Under the pieces are notes generated by a model that saw only the letters and a list, made by a program, of their open reading frames with translations, had not been told where the DNA came from and ran no database searches. The position numbers were made by a program, and so were the translations under genes. From positions 1-64,000 of the forward strand of contig SYGP01000035.1 in NCBI GenBank assembly GCA_005799495.1: a stretch of DNA of 64,000 nt. Reading direction: 5' to 3'. Source of the stretch: Planctomycetia bacterium. GTDB taxonomy: Bacteria; Planctomycetota; Phycisphaerae; Phycisphaerales; SM1A02. Position 1 is the stretch's first letter, and the number at the start of each line of letters is the position of its first letter. Below are positions 33,304 to 41,648 of the stretch, piece after piece.

Positions 33304-35157
33304 CTATGGGCTGACCGGTCGCGCACCAAGCGACTGCCCAATCACATCGAGGAGCTTCTGATCGCGGTCGGCGGTGATCTCCCAGAACATGGCACCCGAC
33401 AGTCCGATCTCGTTCGCCCACTCCAGCTTCAGGGCGATGGACTGTTGGTCGTCGTAGCCGATCCAGTGTCCGCCGTGAGCGGTTGCGCTGTACAGGAACG
33501 GATTCTTGGTCACTGGATCCCAGTGCCGCTGATAGCCGCTCCCTGATGCGAGCAAGGTGCGATCGATCTCCGTGAAGTCGTTCACGCCCGTGGCGCCGCT
33601 CGACCAGTCGTCCCACGTGCCTGGCGGAACGCCGGTGCCTGGCTGATGCAGTCCGAATCCCGTTGCAGGAACACCGCGCCATGCACGCCCGTAGAAGGGG
33701 AGCCCAAGCACAACCTTGTCGGGCGGAGTGCCGGCAGTGAGATACTGCTCCACTGCGTGACGAGTGTTGTACTTCGTCCGCAGCTGCTCGTTTGCGCTCG
33801 GGAGTCCGAGATCCGGCTCGAACGCTGCGTGATTTGCGGTGTAGGCAAGTTCCCACGCACCGAAGTAGTCGTAGGTCATGATGTTGATGAAGTCGAGATG
33901 CTGGTGGATCTGCGACGCCTCCAAGTTCTCGAACTTGTCGTAGCCCGCGGGAGCCGCAATCGTGAGGAGGTAGTGCTTCCCATCCTCCGCACCCGCTGCA
34001 TTCAGCGCGAGGCGTGTATCCCGCAGCAGCAGGGTGAAGTTCTGTTTGTCCGCAGGGCGGTATGTATTCGAAGGCAGCCCACCGGCAACGGGATATTCCC
34101 AGTCGATATCGACACCGTCGAATCCGTAGGTACGGATGAAATCCACGCAGCTCTGCGCAAACACTGCGCGGCTGCTCGGGGTGAGCGCCGCATCGCTGAA
34201 TGCCCCGCTCAGCGTCCAGCCGCCGACGGAAATCAGTGTCTTGATGTGCGGGTACTGCTTGCGAAGGACCGTGTTGAGTTGGTGGTAGGTCCCGCGGATC
34301 GGCTGATCCCAGGTGTCACCCGGGTAGTTCTTCTCGATCGCCGCATAGGTATCGAATGGCGCGACTCGTCCCTGCGAATCAATCTTGGCGAAGGCGTAGT
34401 TCAGATGCGTGATCTTGTGCAGTGGCGTATCCGAAGGCTGGTAGTTGCGCCCGTAAATGCCCCACTCGATCCAATAGGCAACGATGCGTCGCTCGGGCGG
34501 GCAGGCCCCCCAATTCGACAGCAGCATGCTGAGGTCTGTCCCATCGATCGATCCGTTTCCATCCAGATCCGCCGCTGCAGCGCCTCCTGCTTGACCCCAC
34601 GATCCAAGCATGACGGCGAGATCGCTGCCGCCCGTTTCACCATTCCCATCCATATCGCTGATGCAGGTGAACGGGCCGCGTGGGTTTTCCGGTGGAGTAC
34701 CGCCACCACCACCGCTGCCACCACCACCACCGCCGCCGCCCCCGCCGCCGCCACCGCCGCCGCCACCGGTGCTGCCTTGATAGGCAACCTCAGCTGAAAC
34801 GCCGTTGACGGAGCATTCACTGACGTTTTCAAGCAGTGTTCCCACGCCCGTGTAGCCCACCGTGGCACTCGCTCCTGGTGCAATCGTTCCGTTCCATCCC
34901 GCGTTGATGAGTGTTGCGTGTCCGCTCGAGAAGGAGTAGGTGCCGTTCCATGCCGAGGCAACGCTGGGACCGTTGTCCCACTCGGCGCGCCAGTCCTGGA
35001 TCGCCGTTGCCGCGCGGTTGGTGATGATGATCGAACCGTTGTAGCCACCGTCCCACGAGTTGTTCTTCACGAAGGTGACGAGCGGCGGTTCAGCAGCCGA
35101 GTGAAAGGCTGAAGCGAGTGAGAGGACCCAAGTGAATCCGATGAATGCGCGCTGCAT
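33304..35157 (-). CDS. Secreted GH18 chitinase with CBM2 and internal dockerin-like repeats
   Basis: 617 aa secreted glycoside hydrolase likely to cleave chitin. Order: signal peptide (1-22); CBM2-type carbohydrate-binding module (about 23-125, with NSWDGGYNGSIIITN and aromatic residues); poly-Gly linker; two dockerin-like repeats (DMDGNGETGGSDLAVMLGSWG, DLDGNGSIDGTDLSMLLSNWG); and GH18 (about 225-617) with YGFDGVDIDWEYP carrying the catalytic Glu, ISVGGWTLSG and INIMTYDYFG. GH18 enzymes use substrate-assisted catalysis. The position of dockerin-like repeats between CBM and catalytic domain is unusual. Start ATG 35157 has AGGAGGTG four bases upstream, a near-ideal ribosome site. Confidence 0.9.
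   Translation of the reverse strand: MQRAFIGFTWVLSLASAFHSAAEPPLVTFVKNNSWDGGYNGSIIITNRAATAIQDWRAEWDNGPSVASAWNGTYSFSSGHATLINAGWNGTIAPGASATVGYTGVGTLLENVSECSVNGVSAEVAYQGSTGGGGGGGGGGGGGGGGGSGGGGGTPPENPRGPFTCISDMDGNGETGGSDLAVMLGSWGQAGGAAAADLDGNGSIDGTDLSMLLSNWGACPPERRIVAYWIEWGIYGRNYQPSDTPLHKITHLNYAFAKIDSQGRVAPFDTYAAIEKNYPGDTWDQPIRGTYHQLNTVLRKQYPHIKTLISVGGWTLSGAFSDAALTPSSRAVFAQSCVDFIRTYGFDGVDIDWEYPVAGGLPSNTYRPADKQNFTLLLRDTRLALNAAGAEDGKHYLLTIAAPAGYDKFENLEASQIHQHLDFINIMTYDYFGAWELAYTANHAAFEPDLGLPSANEQLRTKYNTRHAVEQYLTAGTPPDKVVLGLPFYGRAWRGVPATGFGLHQPGTGVPPGTWDDWSSGATGVNDFTEIDRTLLASGSGYQRHWDPVTKNPFLYSATAHGGHWIGYDDQQSIALKLEWANEIGLSGAMFWEITADRDQKLLDVIGQSLGARPVSP
34701..34767. repeat. GGN/CCN microsatellite encoding poly-Gly linker
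   Basis: About 22 CCN-type triplets (CCA, CCG, CCC) in the minus-strand chitinase gene, translated as a run of about 24 Gly with one Ser. Triplet slippage would only vary linker length. Confidence 0.8.
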
Positions 35158-35279
35158 GAACACCTCCTGCTCGCCCTGAGTGGACAAGTCGGTCCACGCA
35201 GTGGAATACGCGCCGCGCGCGTCGGCAGTTTCGCGATCGCGAAGAAAGAAAACCCGCTGCGCGACAAGGCGCAAGTCGT

Positions 35280-35319
35280 TTGCAAAAGTGAAACGCGGGG
35301 TGCCCGAAGGCACCCCGCG
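35280..35319 (-). terminator. Rho-independent terminator with UUCG loop
   Basis: 11-bp stem CGCGGGGTGCC (35294-35304) with GGCACCCCGCG (35309-35319); on the minus strand the loop is TTCG and the stem is followed by TTTCACTTTTGC. It lies 29 bases after the stop of the minus-strand gene 35348-36925 and before the chitinase start. Confidence 0.85.
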
Positions 35320-35347
35320 GATATCGGCAACGTCTTGAAGCCGTGAC

Positions 35348-36925
35348 TTACTGGCAGGCACCCCAACCGCTGAGCAGGATCGTCAAATCCGATCCGCCCG
35401 TCACGCCGTCGCCGTCGAGGTCGGCGCCCGATGAACCCCAGTTGGAGAGAAGAATCGTCAGATCAGAGCCTCCTCGCACGCCATCGCTGTCGAAGTCGCC
35501 AGGACATGGAGGCGTTTGTGGCGGACCATCGATCACCAAGTTGGCGGAGATAGCTGCCGTCGTTGAGCCGTATCCACCGATGACGAGCAGATAGGACTGG
35601 CCCGCCACCAAGTCTTGCGTCAGCGGGATACCTGTGTTGGTGCCATTGAGGCGACTTGAGAAGTTCGACTGCGTGGTGGTTCCGCATCCGGATGTGCATG
35701 CGCACGCATCGTCGTTGTACGCAATCGACTGGAGCGTCGCATTGACCGCAGGACAGTCTGATGCAATGGCCATCTTGGTGTCATTGACTGACCCGCAGGC
35801 GCTGAAGGTGTAGGGCCCCGTCACGGTCGGCGTGAAGCGGTACCACCGAGCCTTGTAGACAACCGCAGTGGCGGTGGGTGACGAGCGCACCGTGAGATCG
35901 CCAGTGATTCCAGCGTTGTCGACGGCGTTGTCGCCAAACTGAAGGGCTGTTGCGCTGGCGCAGTTTGGGTTCGGCGGCGGGGGTGGTGCCGTCACATCGA
36001 TGGAAAGCGGTGACGCCAGATCGGATCCGCCTTCGCCACCGACCACCACATACACAATCTGTCCGCTGTTCAGCGACAGATCGAGCGACGATGAACTGCC
36101 GCAGGCATCGTCGTTGCACGCAAGCTGATTGGAACCAGCCGCGCAACCATCCAAGACTGCCAAGCGCGTCGCGGCCCCACCCGAGCATGTGCTGAAGGTG
36201 TAACTACCCGTGTACGGCGCCGTGTACTTGTAATAGTTTGCCTTCGCAGCCGTCCCGCAGCCGCTGAGGGCGAGATCCTGTGCCGTGTCCACATTCACAA
36301 AAACGCTGTTGGCACCGCTTGCGAGCACTGGGTTGAACGAGGCGCACGGGTCGTACGCCGGCGGTGGACCATCGGGTCCCACCGTGATCGGTGCACCAGT
36401 GTCATCCCACTTGATGTAGAGCAGGGTGCGCTGCGCTGCGGTGGCGCCAACCTGCAAGGCACCGAACCCGTATCGAACCGTCCCTGCAGTGGATCCTGGG
36501 TTGAAGCGGAATCCGAAGTAACCGATCGAATTCAATGCCCAACCGTTGGCGCCAACGCCGGCTGCACTGATGACCGCTGTCGTGCTGTTCGCGAAAGGAC
36601 CACTCGAACCGACCACGAAACCCTCGGACAGGTTGCTTGGTCCGCCAGTGGTCTGCGTTCGGACATAGGTCGTTGCTGGGTTCGGGGATGTCCCAGACGC
36701 GAAGAAATTCAGAGTGGTAGCGCCGTAGGGATTGATGTCCCAGCCGGCCGTTGCTCCGCCGGTTGCGCCGGTGGTCTGCGTCGCGATGTTGATGTACAGA
36801 CCGTCGATGTTGGCCGGAATCACTGCGTTGATGTTCCAAGTGATGACTTCGGCCTGCGAAGCTGCAGCGATCGACAGCGCGGCTGCAGCGACTGCAAAGT
36901 GACTATTGAGACGAGCATTCAACAT
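35348..36925 (-). CDS. Large secreted GWDINPYG-family protein with beta domains and dockerin-like tail
   Basis: 525 aa. Signal peptide (AVAAAALSIAAASQA), then a GWDINPYG domain (about 20-210) very similar to the whole mature part of the protein at 5219-5839, sharing NINA, GWDINPYGAT, SPNPxTTYVRTQ and YFGFRFNPGST. Then come two beta-sandwich repeats (YYKYTAPYTGSYTFSTC and RWYRFTPTVTGPYTFSAC) of the pre-peptidase/PPC type, and two C-terminal dockerin-like repeats (GGSDLTILLSNWG, GGSDLTILLSGWG). It lacks the PEP-CTERM-like tail. Likely an extracellular adhesin or matrix protein; that is inference. ATG 36925 is preceded by AAAGGGAA. A terminator follows. Confidence 0.82.
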   Translation of the reverse strand: MLNARLNSHFAVAAAALSIAAASQAEVITWNINAVIPANIDGLYINIATQTTGATGGATAGWDINPYGATTLNFFASGTSPNPATTYVRTQTTGGPSNLSEGFVVGSSGPFANSTTAVISAAGVGANGWALNSIGYFGFRFNPGSTAGTVRYGFGALQVGATAAQRTLLYIKWDDTGAPITVGPDGPPPAYDPCASFNPVLASGANSVFVNVDTAQDLALSGCGTAAKANYYKYTAPYTGSYTFSTCSGGAATRLAVLDGCAAGSNQLACNDDACGSSSSLDLSLNSGQIVYVVVGGEGGSDLASPLSIDVTAPPPPPNPNCASATALQFGDNAVDNAGITGDLTVRSSPTATAVVYKARWYRFTPTVTGPYTFSACGSVNDTKMAIASDCPAVNATLQSIAYNDDACACTSGCGTTTQSNFSSRLNGTNTGIPLTQDLVAGQSYLLVIGGYGSTTAAISANLVIDGPPQTPPCPGDFDSDGVRGGSDLTILLSNWGSSGADLDGDGVTGGSDLTILLSGWGACQ

Positions 36926-37093
36926 GGCGACGTTTCCCTTTGTGAAAAACTTGTGCGATGAATGGAGAAACCTTTGTGAGCTGGGAACCCTCCCCAACCC
37001 ATGGACAACATGCCCGCAAATCTCATGCAAGGCAAGCCAGGAGTGGAAGATTGATGCAATCGCATCGGCAACGGCCGTGCGGGGAGCAAACAA

Positions 37094-37175
37094 TGGGCGA
37101 AGTAGGATTCGAACCTACGAAGGCAAAGCCAACAGATTTACAGTCTGTCCTCGTTGACCACTTGAGTATTCGCCC
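37094..37175 (-). tRNA. tRNA-Tyr (anticodon GTA)
   Basis: Minus-strand class II tRNA: acceptor GGGCGAA/TTCGCCC, anticodon stem-loop CAGA-CTGTAAA-TCTG (anticodon GTA), long variable arm and T-arm GGTTCGAATCC. Discriminator A, no encoded CCA. Lies between the DedA gene and the GWDINPYG-family gene on the same strand. Confidence 0.92.
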
Positions 37176-37267
37176 AAAACGAACCAGATTCTCGTCCTCT
37201 CCCGCAGCACGAACTCGAGCGGACGAGGATTCAAGAGTCTAACGATCCTCGATCGGATCGGCAACGA

Positions 37268-38050
37268 TCACCCTCCGTCGTGGAGGCGGGGTCGGGGGCT
37301 TCGGCGCATGGATGGCGTACCGCGCAGCGACTCAAGCCAGGAGACTTTCGCACGGGGCTTGCTGGCATGCTTGGCTCGGCGGGCGATGATCAGATGCAAG
37401 ATGAACATGCCCAGCACCACGGCAAGGGTGGCGCCGATGTAGAGCATCCATCGGTGCGCATCGCTCTCGAACTGACGCCCAAGTTTCGCCACTCCGACGC
37501 CGATCAGCATCTGCAGGGGAGCGGTGAAGACGACGCCGCTCATTTCCACGGCCAATACCTTCCACCAAGAGAGGTGCATCAGTCCGCACACCGTGATCAT
37601 GGGCGTGCGCGCGCCTGGGATGAAGCGCGCCGCGAGCAGCGCCCACGCTCCACGGCGATCCACTTCGTACTTCATTTCCAGCAGCGTTCTCGGTCCGACC
37701 AAACGCAGGAACCATCGACCTGCCAATATCCGCGCACCGAAGTGCCTGCAGATCCAAACCCACCCGACATCCCCAACGATGATGCCCGCCCAGGCCGCCA
37801 CTCCGAACTCCACGAAGAGGGGCCAAGAAACATTCCCCGTGGCAGCATCGACCGTCAGGATGCCGGCTGGAATGAGGATGAAATCCTCCGAGAGGTGCAG
37901 TCCGATTCCACAGAGGACGAACGCCACGAAGATCGCGAGTGCGCCGTGGCCTGCCAGCCACGCGCCCGCTTCGCGCAAGAGTCCGCTGGCCGCGGGATCC
38001 GCGCTTGGGGCAACGGCAGCGACCGCGAGCAGGGCAAGAGAGGCGAACAT
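37268..38050 (-). CDS. DedA-family membrane protein
   Basis: 260 aa inner-membrane protein of the DedA/VTT family. Conserved blocks include EFGVAAWAGIIVGDVGWVWICRHFG, the RFIPGARTPMITVCGLMHLSWWKV segment with the family's Arg-Pro pair, and SGVVFTAPLQMLIGVGV. Family members are implicated in undecaprenyl phosphate recycling and phospholipid scrambling. Its start, ATG 38050, opens with a hydrophobic stretch. The basic C-terminal tail (about 30 residues) is not conserved. It precedes tRNA-Tyr on the minus strand and follows the pyrophosphatase gene by 59 bases. Confidence 0.88.
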   Translation of the reverse strand: MFASLALLAVAAVAPSADPAASGLLREAGAWLAGHGALAIFVAFVLCGIGLHLSEDFILIPAGILTVDAATGNVSWPLFVEFGVAAWAGIIVGDVGWVWICRHFGARILAGRWFLRLVGPRTLLEMKYEVDRRGAWALLAARFIPGARTPMITVCGLMHLSWWKVLAVEMSGVVFTAPLQMLIGVGVAKLGRQFESDAHRWMLYIGATLAVVLGMFILHLIIARRAKHASKPRAKVSWLESLRGTPSMRRSPRPRLHDGG

Positions 38051-38109
38051 CTCTCCGACAGTCTAGGTCGGCAACCAGCGTTCGGTTGACTCGGTGTTTG
38101 TCCGTTCGA

Positions 38110-40581
38110 TCAGCGCTTTGCGTTCGTCGGGATGCGCATGCCGTAGAAGCTGCGCCAGACGAAGAAGCACGCCACCAACGCACATCCCACACCGATCCAC
38201 ACGCGCGCCGGGTTGTTCTTCATCGCGATGGCGATCTCCACCGCGAGCAGTCCAAACAGGGTCGTGAACTTGATGACGGGATTGAGAGCCACCGAACTCG
38301 TGTCCTTGAAGGGATCGCCGACGGTATCGCCGACGACCGTTGCCGCGTGCAGCTCCGTGCCCTTCGCGCGCAGGTTGACCTCAACGATTTTCTTCGCATT
38401 GTCCCATGCACCGCCCGCGTTGGCCATGAAGATCGCCTGATAGAGCCCGAAGAATGCCATCGACACGAGGTAGCCGATGAAGAAGAACGGATCGAAGAAG
38501 GGGAGTCCGAGCGAGAAGAAGAAGACCACGAGGAAGATGTTGGTCATTCCCTTCTGCGCGTAGACCGTGCAGATTTCCACCACCTTCTTGGCGTCGTCGA
38601 TGCTTGCTTCAGCCTTGTCCAGATTGATGTTCTCCTTGATGAACACCACGGCTCGGTACGCGCCCGTGACAACGGCTTGCGTTGCCGCGCCGGTGAACCA
38701 ATAGATCACGGCGCCACCGATGAGAAGCCCAAGCAGAATCTCGGGTGTCACGATGGATAGCTTGCCGATCACCATTTGGCTCGCTGCCTGCAACTGCTGC
38801 AACGTGGCGTCGGCAGGCGCCTCCGACTTGATCAGCGCCAGGATGATGCCGAACACCATGGTGGTTGCGCCGACCACGGCCGTGCCAATCAGCACGGGCT
38901 TCGCGGTCGCCTTGAAGGTGTTGCCCGCTCCGTCGGCCTTCTCGAGCGTGTGCTTTGCAACCTCGAAGTCTGGATGGAAGCCGAAGTCGCGCTTGATTTC
39001 CTCCCGGATGCCGGGCTGAGCCTCAATGCGGCTGAGTTCGTACACGGACTGCGCGTTGTCCGTCACTGGACCGAAACTGTCGACGGCGATCGTCACGGGA
39101 CCCATGCCGAGGAATCCGAATGCGATCAGTCCGAACGCGAAGATGGGGCCGGCAAAGGCATACGCGGCGGGCATCAGCGCTGCGATGTCCTTTTCCGTGG
39201 AGATCCACCAACCGATGCCCATGAGACCTGCGATGACGAGTCCCTTCCAGAAGGCGCTGTAGTTGCCGGCCACGAAGCCAGACAGGATGTTCAGCGATGC
39301 GCCACCCTGCTTGCTCGCGTTGACCACTTCGTCCACATGACCCGAGCTGGTGCTCGTGAATACCTTGGTGAACTCCGGGATGACGGCGCCTGCAATCGTC
39401 CCGCACGAGATGATGACGCTGAGCGCCCACCAGAGGTTTTCCAGTTTGACGCCGTTGTATTCGATGTTGCCGAGCAGCCACTTGCTTGCCACGAATGTGA
39501 CCACGATCGAGAGAATCGAGGTGATCCACACAAGCCAGGTGAGCGGCGCTTCCTCGTGGAAGTCCTTTGCGGTGGCGAACCGGGCCTTGCTGATCGCCTC
39601 ATTGATGAAGTAGGAGGCAAGCGAAGTCACGATCATCAGCGCGCGCATGGCGAAGAGCCACACGATCAGCTTGCCGCACATCTCGCCTGCGTTGCCGACC
39701 GCTCCGAGCGAATAGGCAAGGAATGCGATGAGCGCCACGCCGGTCACACCGTAGGTTTCGAAGCCGTCGGCAGTCGGACCGACGGAATCGCCTGCGTTGT
39801 CTCCCGTGCAGTCGGCGATGACGCCGGGGTTCTTTGGATCGTCCTCCGGCAGCTTGAAGACGATCTTCATCAGATCGGCGCCGATGTCCGCGATCTTCGT
39901 GAAGATGCCGCCGCAAATGCGCAGCGCGGATGCGCCGAGCGATTCACCGATGGCGAAGCCGATGAAGGATGGCCCCACCAGTTCCGGCGGCAAGAAGCAG
40001 AGGATGCAGATCATGAAGAACAGTTCCACGGAGACGAGCAACATGCCGATCGACATGCCCGACTTCAGTGGAATCCCCAGTACGGGGAGCGGGTAGCCCT
40101 TCAGGCTGGCGAACGCTGCCCGCGAGTTGGCTTGCGTGTTGATGCGGATGCCGAACCATGCCACGCCGTAGGAACCGAGGATGCCGAGCACCGACGCGAG
40201 CAGGATCACGATCACATCGCGGGCACCCTTGTGCTCGAGATAACCGAAGTAAAAGATGATCGCGCCCGCGATGAGGATCCAGAGCACCGAGAGGTACTTG
40301 CCTTGCTGAATGATGTAACTCTTGCAGGTCTCCCAGATGATGTTGGAGACTGCGAGCATGCTCTTGTGCGCAGGAAGCGCCACGGTTTGGCGGTACTGCA
40401 GGACTCCAAAGAGCGCACCGACCACGGCGATCGCGAGTCCGCCCATCATGAGTTTCCATCCTGTGAGTCCGCCGCCGAAGTCGACATCGGCGACTTGCGG
40501 GAGCTTCAGGTCCGCCTCGCCCGCAAGGGCCGTGGAAGCGGTGGCGAGCAAAGTGAACAGGGCGAGCGGAGCGAATCGCAT
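38110..40581 (-). CDS. hppA: Membrane-bound ion-translocating pyrophosphatase
   Basis: 823 aa membrane enzyme that couples PPi hydrolysis to H+ and/or Na+ pumping. The cytoplasmic catalytic motifs are KIADIGADL, LPEDDPKNPGVIADCTGDNAGD and, near the end, GGAWDNAKKIVE and GDTVGDPFKDTSS. A GNTFKA stretch, with Lys where K+-dependent enzymes usually have Ala, suggests the K+-independent class; this is inference from one residue. About 16 hydrophobic helices. The N-terminus has a signal-like segment; ATG 40581 is preceded by AAGGAAAC. Divergent from the methyltransferase gene, with a 92-base promoter region. Confidence 0.93.
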   Translation of the reverse strand: MRFAPLALFTLLATASTALAGEADLKLPQVADVDFGGGLTGWKLMMGGLAIAVVGALFGVLQYRQTVALPAHKSMLAVSNIIWETCKSYIIQQGKYLSVLWILIAGAIIFYFGYLEHKGARDVIVILLASVLGILGSYGVAWFGIRINTQANSRAAFASLKGYPLPVLGIPLKSGMSIGMLLVSVELFFMICILCFLPPELVGPSFIGFAIGESLGASALRICGGIFTKIADIGADLMKIVFKLPEDDPKNPGVIADCTGDNAGDSVGPTADGFETYGVTGVALIAFLAYSLGAVGNAGEMCGKLIVWLFAMRALMIVTSLASYFINEAISKARFATAKDFHEEAPLTWLVWITSILSIVVTFVASKWLLGNIEYNGVKLENLWWALSVIISCGTIAGAVIPEFTKVFTSTSSGHVDEVVNASKQGGASLNILSGFVAGNYSAFWKGLVIAGLMGIGWWISTEKDIAALMPAAYAFAGPIFAFGLIAFGFLGMGPVTIAVDSFGPVTDNAQSVYELSRIEAQPGIREEIKRDFGFHPDFEVAKHTLEKADGAGNTFKATAKPVLIGTAVVGATTMVFGIILALIKSEAPADATLQQLQAASQMVIGKLSIVTPEILLGLLIGGAVIYWFTGAATQAVVTGAYRAVVFIKENINLDKAEASIDDAKKVVEICTVYAQKGMTNIFLVVFFFSLGLPFFDPFFFIGYLVSMAFFGLYQAIFMANAGGAWDNAKKIVEVNLRAKGTELHAATVVGDTVGDPFKDTSSVALNPVIKFTTLFGLLAVEIAIAMKNNPARVWIGVGCALVACFFVWRSFYGMRIPTNAKR

Positions 40582-40673
40582 GCAGTTTCCTTCCTGAGTG
40601 GTTGCCTGTGAAATGAAGGGGGGAAGGTAGCGTTCCCTGCGTAAATCGGCAACGCGCCGAGGCAACCACCCGC

Positions 40674-41648
40674 ATGCTCGATAACCGACTTGCCAAGCGA
40701 TTCAAGCACCTTTCCAAGTGGTCGCGTCGCACGGGCACGCCATGTTTCCGTGTCTATGAACGGGATATCCCCGAGTATCCGCTGGTCGTGGACTGGTACG
40801 ACGGGGATGTTGTCGCGTGGCTCCATCCGCGGACGCGCGACGACACGCTCGAACTGGAAGAGGCCCATGCCCAAGCCTGCGTGGAGCACATCCTGCGCGG
40901 ACTCTCGGTGGAGCGTTCGCGGCTGTTCCTGAAACGGCGGCAGCGCCAGCGAGGTCTCGCGCAGTACGAACGCGTGGACACGCGCGGCGTCGTGCGAATC
41001 GTGCGCGAGCAGGGGCTGTCGTTCGAGGTGAACCTTTCCGATTACCTCGATACTGGACTGTTCCTCGATCACCGAACGACGCGGAGCCTGGTGCGTGCGC
41101 GCGCGAACGGTCGGCGCGTGCTGAACCTCTTCGCGTACACGGGGGCGTTTACCTGTCACGCGGTGGCGGGTGGCGCCGCGCAGACGCGCACCGTGGATCT
41201 CAGCAACACATACCTCGGATGGGCGCAGCGCAACATGGCGCTGAACGGTTTCGGCGGCAGCTCGCATCGCTTCGAACAAGCGGACTGTCTCCAGTGGTTG
41301 GAGCAGCCGACGCGAGGCGAGTCATTCGACATCATCGTGCTCGATCCGCCGACCTTCTCCAACAGCAAGCGCATGGCGGCAGACAGTTTCGCGGTGGAAC
41401 GCGACTGGCCCGCGCTGATCGCATCCGCCATGCGTTGGCTCGATCCGCGCGGGCAGATCTGGTTCAGCACCAACGCGCGTTCGTTCGCGCCCGATCCCGC
41501 GTTGGTGCCGGCGGGAGTGGTCATGCGCGACATCACATCATTCACGCTCCCAGAGGACTTCGCCGGTCGCACGCCGCACCGCGCTTATCTCGTGGCACAC
41601 GCGGGTTCCCCGGGTGCGGTGGACTTGCGCCTGCAGCGCGGCGCCTAG
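40674..41648 (+). CDS. rlmK: RlmK-type 23S rRNA methyltransferase (stand-alone)
   Basis: 324 aa SAM-dependent methyltransferase matching the C-terminal (RlmK) half of the fused RlmKL protein, which makes m7G2069 in E. coli 23S rRNA. The N-terminal NRLAKRFKHLSKW, VDWYDGDVVAW and LKRRQRQRG segments and the catalytic block NLSDYLDTGLFLDHR, NLFAYTGAFTCHA (SAM motif I), VDLSNTYLGWAQRNM, VLDPPTFSNSKRM fit that domain throughout. Because the RlmL (m2G) half is absent, this is a stand-alone version. The TAG shares bases with the stop of the convergent lipoprotein gene. The exact target nucleotide in this organism is inferred. Confidence 0.85.
   Translation: MLDNRLAKRFKHLSKWSRRTGTPCFRVYERDIPEYPLVVDWYDGDVVAWLHPRTRDDTLELEEAHAQACVEHILRGLSVERSRLFLKRRQRQRGLAQYERVDTRGVVRIVREQGLSFEVNLSDYLDTGLFLDHRTTRSLVRARANGRRVLNLFAYTGAFTCHAVAGGAAQTRTVDLSNTYLGWAQRNMALNGFGGSSHRFEQADCLQWLEQPTRGESFDIIVLDPPTFSNSKRMAADSFAVERDWPALIASAMRWLDPRGQIWFSTNARSFAPDPALVPAGVVMRDITSFTLPEDFAGRTPHRAYLVAHAGSPGAVDLRLQRGA

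Noticed and set aside
38776-40611. Long open frame antisense to the pyrophosphatase gene
   Set aside because: More than 600 codons are open on the plus strand, but the product is charged low-complexity and the opposite frame is a clear pyrophosphatase.
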